The notes: generated from the sequence alone by a model not told the origin. Shown: positions 26,073-35,890, counted from the stretch's first letter. The stretch is 64,000 nt of DNA from Cloacibacterium sp047601505 (GCF_047601505.1 NZ_JASGJD010000001.1:1488001-1552000); one strand, 5' to 3'. Numbers and translations are program-made.

Positions 26073-26987
26073 ATGTATTTTATTAGATTATCATTCTTTT
26101 TTTTCGTTTTGTTTTTATTAGTTCAGTGTGATAATAAATCTGCTGATGAGGTAAATGCTGTGCCAGAAAAATCTTCAGATTCTTTGAAAATTCTCGAAGA
26201 AAAGAAAAAAGAAGAAATTCCAGTTTCTTATCATCCTGAAATTATCAATCATCAAGATTCGGCACTTGCGGAGTTTCAAAATAAGTATTCTGAAGAAGAA
26301 ATTCATGCTATTTTAGCAATTAACAGGCTCGATTTTAAAAACAGATGGAGAGCAGATACTTTGGTGGTTCCAGATAAGATTGTGAAAGATTTTAATGTGT
26401 ACAGTCCTTTTCCTAAATACGTTTCTGAGGCAAAAAATATTAACAAATTGGCTCTTTTTAGTTATCCAATTCACGCTTATGCGCTATATGAAAATGGAAA
26501 TCTCATAAAATGGGGACCAACGAGTATGGGTAAGAAATCTTCGCCAACTAAAACTGGACTTGGATTTACCAATTGGAAGAAAAAAATAGCAATTAGTACT
26601 TCAAATTCTGAATGGAAATTAAGATGGAATTTTAATGTTTTTAATTTTCATGGGATTGGTTGGCATCAATACGATTTGCCGGGTTATCACGCTTCTCATT
26701 CTTGTATGAGATTGTTAGAAGAAGATGCGCTTTGGATGTATTCTTGGGGAGAACAATGGATTTTAGATGAAAAAGGAATCAAGATTTTAGCCAAAGGAAC
26801 TCCTGTAATTATTTTTGGAGAACCAGATTTTAAATCAAAACCTTGGAAAGAATTATTGAAGTCTCCAAAAGCAAATGATTATTCTGAAGCTCAGATTAAT
26901 AATGAAATAAAACCTTTTTTAGAAGAAATTTTAAAGCAACAAGATATTAGAAAAGAATATTTGCAGAGCAAAAGAGATTCTTTGTAA
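26073..26987 (+). CDS. Lipoprotein L,D-transpeptidase (YkuD domain)
   Basis: 304 residues. A lipoprotein signal (FFFFVLFLLVQC, lipidated Cys19) anchors it to the envelope. An acidic linker is followed by the YkuD catalytic domain: NFHGIGWHQYDLPGYHASHS then CMRL, with nucleophile Cys211 and His209 just before it. These enzymes form 3-3 peptidoglycan cross-links or attach proteins to the peptide stems. The gene stands alone. Confidence 0.85.
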   Translation: MYFIRLSFFFFVLFLLVQCDNKSADEVNAVPEKSSDSLKILEEKKKEEIPVSYHPEIINHQDSALAEFQNKYSEEEIHAILAINRLDFKNRWRADTLVVPDKIVKDFNVYSPFPKYVSEAKNINKLALFSYPIHAYALYENGNLIKWGPTSMGKKSSPTKTGLGFTNWKKKIAISTSNSEWKLRWNFNVFNFHGIGWHQYDLPGYHASHSCMRLLEEDALWMYSWGEQWILDEKGIKILAKGTPVIIFGEPDFKSKPWKELLKSPKANDYSEAQINNEIKPFLEEILKQQDIRKEYLQSKRDSL

Positions 26988-27022
26988 AAAAAATCTTCCT
27001 GATTTCTATTAAATCAGGAAGA
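26986..27022 (-). terminator. Terminator of the glycerol operon
   Basis: TCTTCCTGATTT (26994-27005) pairs perfectly with AAATCAGGAAGA (27011-27022). On the minus strand it is followed by a run of eight T. It ends the glpD-glpK-glpF-OMP transcript and may also serve the convergent transpeptidase gene. Confidence 0.85.
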
Positions 27023-27049
27023 ATGAATAATGGGTATGTTGAAATATCT

Positions 27050-27835
27050 CTAAAATAGAGTAGTAGCTATTTGAATTCTTGCAAATTTGCTTGTAGGATT
27101 CCACATAGTAGTCATAGAAACAGGTAGTTTTTTATTAAATACCGTGATGTTTTTGCTAGCGGTAACCCCTACGTTTACTACTTGGAAATTGTTTTCTCCG
27201 TTTCCGTATAGAGAGTAGTTTCCTTCTTTTCCGTTGAAGACAAATGCGCTTCCAACGAAACCATTTAAATTAACAGTTGAATTTTTAATGAATGGATAAG
27301 AAAGTTCTACATAAGTAGAGTATTTATTTTTATCATAGTCTCCATTGTCATTATAAAGAGCATCTGCACTACCATACAATAAAACGTCTGCTTCAATTTT
27401 TAATGGAAATTTTTCGGGGAGTTGATAAGATGTTCTAAGGTCTATAATGTGTTTGGTTCTGCTTTTTGCGTATCCATAAATATCGTTTGCTCCTAAATAT
27501 GCTTCTCTTCTAGAGTTGTATAAATCCCAAACGCCGATAGATAAATTATTCTTTTCATATTTTAAGAAATAGTTAATTTCTTTATAGTGGGTTCCGTCTG
27601 CTTCGTTAGAGATAGAAGTTCCGCCCCATACGCCAAGTTTCAAAGATTTTTCTTTGTTAAGAGATAAACTTGCCATTGCAGAAACCATTGGTTTGTCTGA
27701 GATGATTAAACCTCTCCAAAGGTGATTGGTTTGTATACCAGCTGTAAATTCTAAAGGGCTTTGTTTTAAACTATCTGTCTGAGCGTAAGATATAAATGGA
27801 AGAACGAGTAATCCAATTTTTATAAATTTTTTCAT
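27050..27835 (-). CDS. Outer-membrane beta-barrel protein of the glycerol operon
   Basis: 261 residues with a signal peptide (KIGLLVLPFISYAQ). Alternating polar and hydrophobic strands (KLGVWGGTSIS, YFLKYEKNNLSIGVWDLY) and a C-terminal aromatic residue (IATTLF) indicate an outer-membrane barrel. It is the last gene of the operon, 30 bp after glpF, so it could admit glycerol, glycerol-3-phosphate or a glycerol-releasing substrate through the outer membrane. That role is inferred from context only. Confidence 0.7.
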   Translation of the reverse strand: MKKFIKIGLLVLPFISYAQTDSLKQSPLEFTAGIQTNHLWRGLIISDKPMVSAMASLSLNKEKSLKLGVWGGTSISNEADGTHYKEINYFLKYEKNNLSIGVWDLYNSRREAYLGANDIYGYAKSRTKHIIDLRTSYQLPEKFPLKIEADVLLYGSADALYNDNGDYDKNKYSTYVELSYPFIKNSTVNLNGFVGSAFVFNGKEGNYSLYGNGENNFQVVNVGVTASKNITVFNKKLPVSMTTMWNPTSKFARIQIATTLF

Positions 27836-27865
27836 TCTTTTTTGATTTAATAAAGTTGAATAAAA

Positions 27866-28597
27866 CTATTGCAATGCAAGGTAAAGTAGTGCTGCTAATA
27901 CTGCGCCTGTTAATGGTGCAATTACAGGAATCCATGCATATCCCCAATCGCTGTTGCCTTTTACAGGAAGAATAGAATGCATAATTCTAGGGCCTAAATC
28001 TCTTGCAGGGTTTATTGCGTAGCCAGTAGTTCCACCTAATGCTAAACCAATTACCCAAACGATAATAGAAACTGGTAATGCTCCTATAGTACCTAATCCT
28101 ATTTTTGCGTCTCCTGTTACTTCTGTTGAAAAAGATGGACCTGCAATATAAAATACGGCAAATACTAAAACAAAAGTTCCTATAAGTTCTGAAATAAAAT
28201 TAGAAAAAGTATTTCTGATGGCAGGACCTGTACTGAAACAAGCTAGTTTTCCTCCTTCATCTTCTGTAATTTTGAAATGGTCTTTGTAGAAAAGCCATAC
28301 CAAAAATGCGCCTATCATTGCTCCAATCATTTCACCGGCTAAATAAGTAGGAACGCTTTCCCAAGGAAATAAACCGGCTGTTGCTAAGCCTATAGTAACT
28401 GCTGGGTTTAGGTGTGCTCCGCTAATTGGGCCAGCTATGGTAACGCCTGCAAAAACTGCAAATGCCCAAGCTGTGGTAATTACAATCCAACCAGAATTGT
28501 TTCCTTTTGTGTCTTTAAGTACTACGTTTGCTACTACGCCGTTTCCTAAAAGAATAAGAATTGCTGTGCCGATGATTTCGGCTATAAATGGTGTCAT
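27866..28597 (-). CDS. glpF: Glycerol uptake facilitator (aquaglyceroporin)
   Basis: 243 residues with six membrane helices and two half-helices. The NPA boxes are HLNPAVT (Asn64) and AINPARDLG (Asn196). The Asp200 after the second NPAR is the residue that distinguishes aquaglyceroporins from water-only aquaporins. It passes glycerol through the inner membrane, and kinase GlpK traps it. The gene starts 30 bp after glpK. Confidence 0.93.
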   Translation of the reverse strand: MTPFIAEIIGTAILILLGNGVVANVVLKDTKGNNSGWIVITTAWAFAVFAGVTIAGPISGAHLNPAVTIGLATAGLFPWESVPTYLAGEMIGAMIGAFLVWLFYKDHFKITEDEGGKLACFSTGPAIRNTFSNFISELIGTFVLVFAVFYIAGPSFSTEVTGDAKIGLGTIGALPVSIIVWVIGLALGGTTGYAINPARDLGPRIMHSILPVKGNSDWGYAWIPVIAPLTGAVLAALLYLALQ

Positions 28598-28627
28598 AAA
28601 TATAGGTATTAAATTGTTATTTTTTGA

Positions 28628-30124
28628 TTATTCTTCAATCCAATTTCTTGTTCTTTCCACCGCTTTATGCCAATAGTGCAATTCCTTTTCTACTTGTTCT
28701 TTATCTCTTTTTGGATAGAATTCTTTATCTACAATCCATTGATTTTGAATTTCTTCTATGTTTTTCCAGAAACCTACTGCTAAACCAGCAAGATAAGCTG
28801 CTCCCAATGCTGTAGTTTCTAATGTTTGAGGTCTAATAATTTTAAATCCGAATAAATCTGATTGAATTTGCATTAAAAGATTACTTGCAGAAGCTCCACC
28901 ATCAACTCTTAATTCTACACTTTCTTCTTTTGCATCTGCTTCCATAGCTTTCACTACATCATATACTTGGAAAGCAATACCTTCTAATGTTGCTCTTGCG
29001 ATGTGCGCATCTGTAGTTCCTCTGGTGATACCGATAATTGCACCTCTGGCATATTGATCCCAATATGGAGCTCCAAGTCCTGTAAGAGCTGGCACAAAAT
29101 ATACGCCTCCGTTATCTTTTACGGTATCTGCTAAAGAGTTAACTCCTGGAGCTGTTTTTACTACTCTAGCTCCGTCTCTTAGCCATTGAACTGCTGCTCC
29201 TCCTACAAAAACGCTTCCTTCTAATGCGTAAGTAGTTTCTCCGTTAATTTTCCAAGCTACAGTTGTAAGTAGATTATTTTCTGAGTAAACTGCTTTGTTT
29301 CCTGTATTCATTAATAAGAAACATCCTGTTCCGTAAGTATTTTTTACCATTCCTGGTTTTGTACACATTTGCCCGAATAATGCTGCTTGTTGGTCTCCTG
29401 CGATACCAGAAATTGGAATTTTTGTTGAAAATAGAGTAGTAGAGGTTTCTCCGTAGATTTCGCTACTTTGTTTTACTTCTGGTAAAATGGCTCTTGGGAT
29501 GTCTAAAAGTTGTAATAATTCTTCGTCCCATTCCATTTTATGAATATTGAAAAGCATGGTTCTACTTGCATTAGAAACGTCTGTGATAAACATTTTTCCT
29601 CTGGTGAGTTTCCAAACAAGCCAAGTATCTATTGTGCCGAAGCAAAGTTTTCCTTCTTCAGCTAATTCTCTAGCTCCTTCTACGTTGTCTAAAATCCATT
29701 TCAGTTTTGTGCCAGAAAAATAAGCATCTAAAATTAAACCTGTTTTTTCTTTAATTAATTGAGCTTTACCTTCGCTTTTTAATTGGTCGCAATATTTTGC
29801 AGTACGTCTGTCTTGCCAAACGATAGCGTTGTATATAGGTTCGCTGGTTTCTCTGTTCCAAACTACGGTAGTTTCTCTTTGGTTGGTAATTCCAATAGCT
29901 GCAATTTCTTTTCCAGAAACACCAGTTTTGGCGATTACTTCTGCGGCAACGGAGATTTGAGAAGACCAAATTTCGTTAGGGTCGTGTTCTACCCAACCTG
30001 GTTGAGGAAAAATTTGTTCGAATGGTTTTTGAGATACTTCTATAATTTGACCGCTGTGGTCGAAAACGATAGCTCTAGAAGATGTGGTGCCTTGGTCTAA
30101 AGCTAGGATTAATTTGTCTTGCAT
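28628..30124 (-). CDS. glpK: Glycerol kinase
   Basis: 498 residues, the family length. ALDQGTTSSRAIVFD at the N-terminus is the phosphate-binding loop of FGGY kinases. GDQQAALFGQMC and GLGAPYWDQYARG are further ATP- and glycerol-site motifs, and ELRVDGGASASNLLMQ is the adenosine loop. It converts glycerol and ATP to glycerol-3-phosphate. It lies between glpD (34 bp) and glpF (30 bp). Confidence 0.95.
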   Translation of the reverse strand: MQDKLILALDQGTTSSRAIVFDHSGQIIEVSQKPFEQIFPQPGWVEHDPNEIWSSQISVAAEVIAKTGVSGKEIAAIGITNQRETTVVWNRETSEPIYNAIVWQDRRTAKYCDQLKSEGKAQLIKEKTGLILDAYFSGTKLKWILDNVEGARELAEEGKLCFGTIDTWLVWKLTRGKMFITDVSNASRTMLFNIHKMEWDEELLQLLDIPRAILPEVKQSSEIYGETSTTLFSTKIPISGIAGDQQAALFGQMCTKPGMVKNTYGTGCFLLMNTGNKAVYSENNLLTTVAWKINGETTYALEGSVFVGGAAVQWLRDGARVVKTAPGVNSLADTVKDNGGVYFVPALTGLGAPYWDQYARGAIIGITRGTTDAHIARATLEGIAFQVYDVVKAMEADAKEESVELRVDGGASASNLLMQIQSDLFGFKIIRPQTLETTALGAAYLAGLAVGFWKNIEEIQNQWIVDKEFYPKRDKEQVEKELHYWHKAVERTRNWIEE

Positions 30125-30158
30125 GATGTTTATTTATTTTAGTAGTGTTACAATATTT

Positions 30159-31727
30159 CTAAATATGTGTATGGTATATTTCTGCAATATTTTTGAAACT
30201 TTCTATTTCGTTTTTTTGCCAAACTTCATCCTTTCCTAGTTCTTTAGCCATTACTTCGGCAACAATTGGAGCAATTCTTACAGCTTCTTTTTGGTCTAGA
30301 AGTAATAATCTTGTTCTTCTAGATAAAAAATCTTCAATGTTAATTGCCATTTCATTTTTTACAGCCCAAACAATTTGCGCTTTAATAATGTTTTGTTCTT
30401 TGCTAATTATCTCATTTCCATTTTCAATTTCTTTTGATAATTCTAATATTTTTTCTTTGTCTGTACCATAGTAATACATTGGGTCTTTGTAATCTATGTC
30501 TTTTCTGTATCCGTGAATTTTAAGATGTTCTGTATTGCTTTTTTTATGAGGAACTTTCATAATTTCTTCGGCTTTTTCTACTACGTCTTCGCCCATTTTA
30601 CGATAAGTTGTCCATTTTCCTCCAATAATACTTACCAATCCAGATTCTGAAGTGATTACTTTGTGGCTTCTAGATACTTCTTTGGTTTTAGCGCCTTCTT
30701 TGGTTGCAGCTAAAGGTCTTAAACCTGCAAAAACACTCAAAATGTCTTTTCTAGTTGGTGCAGGATTCATATATCCTCTTGCTGTTTCTAAAATGAAATT
30801 AATCTCTTGCTCTGTTGGTTTTGGCTCTAGAGATTCTTGTTTTACAGGAGTATCTGTAGTTCCTAAAATGATTTTATTGTGCCAAGGAACTGCAAAAAGA
30901 ACTCTTCCGTCTGATGTTTTTGGAATCATGATTGCAGAATCTGTTGGACAGAATTTTTTATCAATCATAATATGTACACCTTGACTTGGGCTAATGGTTT
31001 TGTCATCAGTTCCGTGATCCATTTTGTTAATATCGTCTGCAAAAACTCCAGTTGCATTTACGATTGCTTTCGTTTTTGTTTCAAATTCTTTGCTTGTTTC
31101 GGTGTCTTGAAAGATTACTCCGTTTAATTTTCCGTTGGCATCTTTTTTAAGTTTAATAACTTTAGCGTAATTTAAAACTGTAGCGCCGTTTTCAATAGCG
31201 GTTTGAGCCATGTTTAGGGCAAGTCTAGAATCGTCGAATTGTCCGTCATGATAAAGGATTCCTCCTTTTAGTCCTTTTTTTTTGATGGTTGGTAATCTTT
31301 TTATTGTTTCTGATTTGCTAATCGGAACAGACTTACCTAAGCTGAGTTTACCAGCTAAAAGATCGTAAAATTTTAAACCAACTGTATATAATAGTTTGTC
31401 CCACCAAGTGTAAATTGGGATTACGAAGGAAAGGTTTTTGGTAAGATGCGGTGCGTTTTGAAGTAATAATCCTCTTTCTTTACATGCTTCTCTTACTAGG
31501 TCTACGTATCCTTGAGCTAAATATCTTACACCTCCGTGTACAAGTTTTGTACTTTTGCTAGATGTAGATTTTGCAAAATCGCTTTGTTCTAAAAGCAAAG
31601 TTTTATATCCTCTTGTTGCAGCTTCAATTGCTGTTCCTAAGCCTGTGGCTCCTCCTCCTATTATTACGAAGTCCCATGTTGTTTGGTTTTGGTCTTCGAA
31701 GTTCTTTAAAATTTCTGCTCGTAACAT
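30159..31727 (-). CDS. glpD: Aerobic FAD-dependent glycerol-3-phosphate dehydrogenase
   Basis: 522 residues. VIIGGGATGLGTAIEAATRG (21-40) is the FAD Rossmann motif. KSTSSKSTKLVHGGVRYLAQ is the GlpD signature, and VPWHNKIILGTTDTPV and SIIGGKWTTYRKM are further conserved sections. The enzyme oxidises glycerol-3-phosphate to dihydroxyacetone phosphate and feeds electrons to the quinone pool at the membrane. It is the first gene of the operon, opposite glpR, with a TAGATTTG box on the minus strand (31747-31754). Confidence 0.95.
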   Translation of the reverse strand: MLRAEILKNFEDQNQTTWDFVIIGGGATGLGTAIEAATRGYKTLLLEQSDFAKSTSSKSTKLVHGGVRYLAQGYVDLVREACKERGLLLQNAPHLTKNLSFVIPIYTWWDKLLYTVGLKFYDLLAGKLSLGKSVPISKSETIKRLPTIKKKGLKGGILYHDGQFDDSRLALNMAQTAIENGATVLNYAKVIKLKKDANGKLNGVIFQDTETSKEFETKTKAIVNATGVFADDINKMDHGTDDKTISPSQGVHIMIDKKFCPTDSAIMIPKTSDGRVLFAVPWHNKIILGTTDTPVKQESLEPKPTEQEINFILETARGYMNPAPTRKDILSVFAGLRPLAATKEGAKTKEVSRSHKVITSESGLVSIIGGKWTTYRKMGEDVVEKAEEIMKVPHKKSNTEHLKIHGYRKDIDYKDPMYYYGTDKEKILELSKEIENGNEIISKEQNIIKAQIVWAVKNEMAINIEDFLSRRTRLLLLDQKEAVRIAPIVAEVMAKELGKDEVWQKNEIESFKNIAEIYHTHI

Positions 31728-31746
31728 TTTATTAAATTTTCTTTTA

Positions 31747-31999
31747 CAAATCTATAAAATGAAATAATACGAAACAATATGATCTTCGTTATATTTTGAT
31801 TTTTTCTGAAAATTCTTTTGATTTGATTTTTTAAAATTATAAATATTTTATTTAAATAATTGATTTACAGTTTTTTAAATGTTTATTTTGCTTTGTTTTT
31901 GTTTTTGAAATAAAACGAAAGTTGATAAAAGTCATAATAATATGTAATGTTTCGATTGAGAAACTATTTAATTTGTTTTGCTTTGTTAAGTTTCCTATA
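31747..31999. promoter_or_regulatory. Divergent glpD/glpR promoter region with candidate GlpR half sites
   Basis: The minus strand has TAGATTTG (31747-31754) before glpD, and the plus strand TATATTTG (31992-31999) before the repressor gene. Three CGAAA-type half sites lie between them: CGAAACA (31770), CGAAA (31916) and ATGTTTCG (31947). They resemble the TTCG/CGAA halves of known GlpR operators. The operator assignment is an inference. Confidence 0.5.
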
Positions 32000-32022
32000 T
32001 TTGAATGAATATTATTTTAGCC

Positions 32023-32787
32023 ATGAATATCACACAAAGACATCAGGAAATTCTAGCTGTAATAAAACAAGAGAAGCATATTACAGTATCCGAAATATCT
32101 AAGCTACTTGGTGTATCAGAAGTTACTATTCGAAAGGATTTTAATTATCTGGAAGAGAAAAATTTAATATATAGACATCACGGTGGAGCTAGCCTCAATA
32201 ATCCTTATGTGGTAGATTTGCCTGTAAGTCAAAAACAAAACATTAAGATTGAAGAAAAGAACCGAATTGCTGAGAAAGCTGTGGGTTTTATAGAAGATAA
32301 TGATGTAGTGATTTTGGGCTCTGGAACTACCATTTATAATATGGTGAACTATATTTCTAAAGAAAAAAATATCACAGTTATTACTTCATCTTTGTTAATT
32401 GCTGCAAGATTGTGCGAGTTTCATAATGTTACGATTATACAATTGGGCGGAAGTGTAAGATATTCTTCGCAATCTACAGTGGGACCAAATGCGCAAGAAA
32501 TGATGATGCAATTTTCTGCAAATAAATTGTTCTTGGGAGTAGATGGTATTGATGAAGATTTTGGTGTTTCTACTTCTAATATTGAGGAAGCGTATCTAAA
32601 TCAAATAATGATTAAAAATACTACAAAAACATTTTTGCTTTCTGATGAATCCAAATTTGGAAAAAAAGGTTTGGGTAGAATTTGCAGTCTGAAAGATGTA
32701 GATTGTCTTATTACCAATCAAAAAGTTGAAGAAAGTTTTGAAAGTGTTTTGAAAAAATTTGGAGTTAATATTATTGTTACAGATTGA
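32023..32787 (+). CDS. glpR: DeoR-family repressor, probable GlpR
   Basis: 254 residues from ATG 32023 (MNITQRHQEILAVIKQE). The in-frame ATG at 32005 lies only 5 bp after the promoter box and would be at the transcript edge. The N-terminal DeoR helix-turn-helix is ITVSEISKLLGVSEVTIRKD, followed by the HHGGA turn and a sugar-phosphate isomerase-like sensor domain (VILGSGTTIYNMVNYI, LGVDGIDEDFGVSTSN). It is divergent from the glycerol operon and probably senses glycerol-3-phosphate. Confidence 0.85.
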   Translation: MNITQRHQEILAVIKQEKHITVSEISKLLGVSEVTIRKDFNYLEEKNLIYRHHGGASLNNPYVVDLPVSQKQNIKIEEKNRIAEKAVGFIEDNDVVILGSGTTIYNMVNYISKEKNITVITSSLLIAARLCEFHNVTIIQLGGSVRYSSQSTVGPNAQEMMMQFSANKLFLGVDGIDEDFGVSTSNIEEAYLNQIMIKNTTKTFLLSDESKFGKKGLGRICSLKDVDCLITNQKVEESFESVLKKFGVNIIVTD

Positions 32788-32800
32788 TAAATTCAAATTT

Positions 32801-33304
32801 TTATAAATCTTCAATTGTTTTTTCTGCAAAATCTCTTAGTTGTTCCATTTCAGATTTTGCCTTTATTTGTCCAATTTTTGTAGCAAAAAAGGAAATAAGT
32901 AAAAGGATTATAGCTAATATTGCAACATGAATTGCCCAAGGGAAATCTGTACTTTTTATTTGTTTGGTGACAAACCAAATCGTAATAAAAACCATAAAAG
33001 TAATACTGAAAATAAAATATAAAAACATAAAAAACGTCCAGACAGCAGCGCTTGGTCCAAAAACTCCTCTTATCACAGTTTGGTGATTTTCTTTTTCAAT
33101 TCTAAGAGAAAGATAAGGTTTCCAGAATTCGTTATGCTCTGTTTTTATCCAAATATTGGCAACTTCATTATTGATGTTTCCTTGTAAATTCTCTTTGTGA
33201 AGAGCAAGCAAAGACTTAATTTTTTGAGCACAAATTTCAGTATCAAAATCTGTATAAATTTTGAATCTTGGTCTTGTTCTTAGTGAATTAAGTTTCTCTT
33301 CCAT
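32801..33304 (-). CDS. Hypothetical two-helix membrane protein
   Basis: 167 residues. A soluble N-terminal half (RPRFKIYTDFDTEICAQKI) is followed by two transmembrane helices (VWTFFMFLYFIFSITFMVFI and AIHVAILAIILLLISFFATK) and a short charged tail. The start overlaps the end of the protease gene by one base, so the two are co-translated. Function is not recognised. Confidence 0.65.
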   Translation of the reverse strand: MEEKLNSLRTRPRFKIYTDFDTEICAQKIKSLLALHKENLQGNINNEVANIWIKTEHNEFWKPYLSLRIEKENHQTVIRGVFGPSAAVWTFFMFLYFIFSITFMVFITIWFVTKQIKSTDFPWAIHVAILAIILLLISFFATKIGQIKAKSEMEQLRDFAEKTIEDL

Positions 33305-34641
33305 CAGTTTTCTTGAAAAGGGATTGGGTCTTTTAAAACAAATTCTTTCAATAAAGTTACAGAATTTCGCAATAGCTTTATTTTAATTTTTCTATTTTCC
33401 TCCGAAAGAAAAACTTCATTAATCTGTTGAAGTGTCATGTCAGAGGTTTTTTTACCATTAATTTCAAGCAATTTGTCTTCTTTTTTTATTTCTGCAAAAT
33501 ATGCTGGCGAATTTTCTCTTACACCAACCACTGAATATTCTGGTTTTAGAATGAATTTATACTGAAAATCACTTACAGCATTGTAAACATTGATGTCATT
33601 TTTGGAAGATTCTTTAGGTTTTGGTGTATCTACTTTTACCATATCACTTTCCCATTTCATGCCGTCGTGTTTTATGTCTAATCCACTCATATTGAATTTG
33701 AAAGGGTCTTTTACTGTTTTACTTTTTTTGATGTAAAGATTATTGTTTGGGTAATCAAAAACGATTGTAAATCTTTTTAAAATATCAGAACCAATAGAGC
33801 CAATTCTGCCTTTTGCAAAATTCATAGATTTTACAGATTCTTCGCTTGGCATAGAAACAATAGGTTCGTTTAGAGTGCTTTTCCCTAATTTTACAGCGTG
33901 TATTCGGCTTCTTTTTCCATAAATATCTCCGTTGAATCCTCTTCCCAAAAAATCGTCAATATTAGGTCTATTATAATTGAAATGAGGAATTCTGTTTGGA
34001 AAAAGCCAAAGAGCATCGCTATTTCCCAAATCTACAAGCATTTTTGCTGGGAAAAAATCTTTCGATTGCTGAACTTCTGTTACCAAATAAGGTTTTTGAC
34101 CTTCAATAGAAATGGGTAATTTCTCGAATTTTTTTAGTTTCTTTTCATTGAAAAACTTTTCGTTGTAAACGGTTATAACATGTCTTTCGAAATCTATTTT
34201 AATTGGTTGGTTTTTAAAAAAATGATAACCGATAATGCCATTTACAGGAATACCTACGTGAGAAGAGAAGTTGAATTCTTCATCTAAAACAATATAAATA
34301 GTGTGGTCTTTGTCTATAAATTCTTTGTTGAGTTTTAGTGTGTTTTTAGTAGATTTAATACCTTCTACATAAGTGCTTCCTCCTAAGCCAGTGAAATTCA
34401 CTTTTTCAACATTTTCGAAAGAAATATCTTTATTTTCTAGGCTGAAAAGTATGGTTTCGGCAACGCCTGTGTCTAATAAAAAAGTGAGATTTACTTCATT
34501 GATTTTCAAATCAATAAATGCCAAATTGTTAATCTGCTTAAACGGAATTTCAATTTTCTTTTTATTATCTAAAATTTGAAAACCTGTTTGAGCATTGATG
34601 AATACTACAGAAAATATCAATATGAATTTTATGAATTTCAT
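33304..34641 (-). CDS. Retropepsin-like aspartyl protease with C-terminal PDZ domain
   Basis: 445 residues with a signal peptide (FILIFSVVFINAQ). FLLDTGVAETILFS has the DTG catalytic motif, and a second pepsin-like repeat contains MLVDLGNSDALWLF, with DLG in place of DTG/DSG. The C-terminal PDZ domain (YSVVGVRENSPAYFAEIKKE, then ILEINGKK-type turn) probably recruits substrates. Single-chain periplasmic aspartyl proteases of this type are common in Bacteroidota. It is co-translated with the next, membrane gene. Confidence 0.8.
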   Translation of the reverse strand: MKFIKFILIFSVVFINAQTGFQILDNKKKIEIPFKQINNLAFIDLKINEVNLTFLLDTGVAETILFSLENKDISFENVEKVNFTGLGGSTYVEGIKSTKNTLKLNKEFIDKDHTIYIVLDEEFNFSSHVGIPVNGIIGYHFFKNQPIKIDFERHVITVYNEKFFNEKKLKKFEKLPISIEGQKPYLVTEVQQSKDFFPAKMLVDLGNSDALWLFPNRIPHFNYNRPNIDDFLGRGFNGDIYGKRSRIHAVKLGKSTLNEPIVSMPSEESVKSMNFAKGRIGSIGSDILKRFTIVFDYPNNNLYIKKSKTVKDPFKFNMSGLDIKHDGMKWESDMVKVDTPKPKESSKNDINVYNAVSDFQYKFILKPEYSVVGVRENSPAYFAEIKKEDKLLEINGKKTSDMTLQQINEVFLSEENRKIKIKLLRNSVTLLKEFVLKDPIPFQEN

Positions 34642-34725
34642 TCATTTAAATTACGAAGAAATTGAATATCTCTGTAAAATAATTAACAAAATTCTATAAA
34701 ATACGCACTAGCGTCTATGAAATGT

Positions 34726-35304
34726 TTAAGATTTGTATAATTTTTCAATTCTTTTATCCGGAATTAACCACATAAATGCTACAATTGCATAAAATAAAAT
34801 CCCAAATTCTGAACGTATGAAAGAGAATGTTATTCCTAAAATGTAAAAAATTACAGAAAGTTTGCCTTTCAAATCGTTTCCAATTGCTTTTGCAAAATGA
34901 GAACTATTACCTTCGTTTTTAATAATTAATTTTACCAAAATCCAATAACTGACGGCGTTCATGAGAAGTACAAAACCATACAAAATTACAGGGTTTTGTT
35001 CGAAATTATGTTCTCCCATCCATGCAGTAGCAACGGGAATTAAAGAAAGCCAAAATAAGAGTCCTAAATTACTCCATAATATTGTTCCTGTTACTCCATT
35101 TTTTATTGCTTGAAACATGTGATGGTGGTTGTTCCAGTAAATTCCGACATAGATGAAACTAAGAATGTAACTTAAAAATTTGGGCAATAATTCTAATAAT
35201 GAATGCCATTCTGTAGATTCTGGAGCTTTTATTTCTAAAATCATAATGGTGATGATGATTGCTAAAACTCCGTCCGAAAATGCCTCTAATCTAGATTTTG
35301 TCAT
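34726..35304 (-). CDS. TMEM175-family potassium channel (DUF1211)
   Basis: 192 residues from the ATG giving MTKSRLEAFSDGVLAIIITI; the longer frame to 35349 adds an unconserved leader. RxxxFSDG is the signature of TMEM175 proteins, whose first helix lines a K+-selective pore. Several more hydrophobic helices follow, with YVGIYWNNHHHMFQ between them. It sits in the inner membrane. Bacterial members have six helices per subunit, which matches the visible hydrophobic segments. Confidence 0.85.
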   Translation of the reverse strand: MTKSRLEAFSDGVLAIIITIMILEIKAPESTEWHSLLELLPKFLSYILSFIYVGIYWNNHHHMFQAIKNGVTGTILWSNLGLLFWLSLIPVATAWMGEHNFEQNPVILYGFVLLMNAVSYWILVKLIIKNEGNSSHFAKAIGNDLKGKLSVIFYILGITFSFIRSEFGILFYAIVAFMWLIPDKRIEKLYKS

Positions 35305-35355
35305 CTTTGTTTTTTTCAAAAATAGTAAAAAACTTTGACAAATTTTCAAAATTTG

Positions 35356-35890
35356 TCAAAGAAAAAACTCCCGAAATTTTCGGATGTTATATTCTTTTTT
35401 CCATTTGCGAATTCTCCCTCTTGCATTGGTATAAGGCGAAGACGTGTTAAACAGAATCATTCTTCCTAAAGTCCATTTCTCATACCAGGAAACTTCATAT
35501 AATACGGTATTAGATTTTTGCTCAATTAGATTAAGAATTTTAGAAACCGTTTCATCTAACTTACTGCACAATGTATTGAATTCAATGACTTCATAATCCT
35601 TGTAAAACTTCTGAGCTAACTTGCCTAGTTCATTCTATTTATACCTGGTTTCAGGAAAATCTACTGGTTCATTGTTATCTTTTTTTTGATTCCATTTAAG
35701 TACTAATTCTCCCCCATCCAATCAAATAAGAAATAAGATTATTGATACTCATTGTAGTATCTTTTGCGTGTCCTTCTAAATCTGTGACGGTAGTTAATTC
35801 AACAGGAATGGTCGATAATTCCTTTTTCAGCTTGTTGTAATTTGTTTCAATTGCCTTTTGTAATTCTTCTTTATTAACTGGTACTGCCAT
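35356..35890 (-). pseudogene. ClbS/DfsB-family four-helix-bundle protein, broken
   Basis: The N-terminal part (from 35890, MAVPVNKEELQKAIETNYNK) and C-terminal part (ending WTLGRMILFNTSSPYTNARG) are both clear ClbS/DfsB sequence. A frameshift in a G-run near 35711-35716 (after SYLIGWG) and a TAG at 35636-35638, replacing a likely Trp codon, separate them. Family members protect against genotoxins such as colibactin or act as DinB-like enzymes. Both lesions make an active product unlikely. It is the first of a series of broken genes. Confidence 0.8.
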
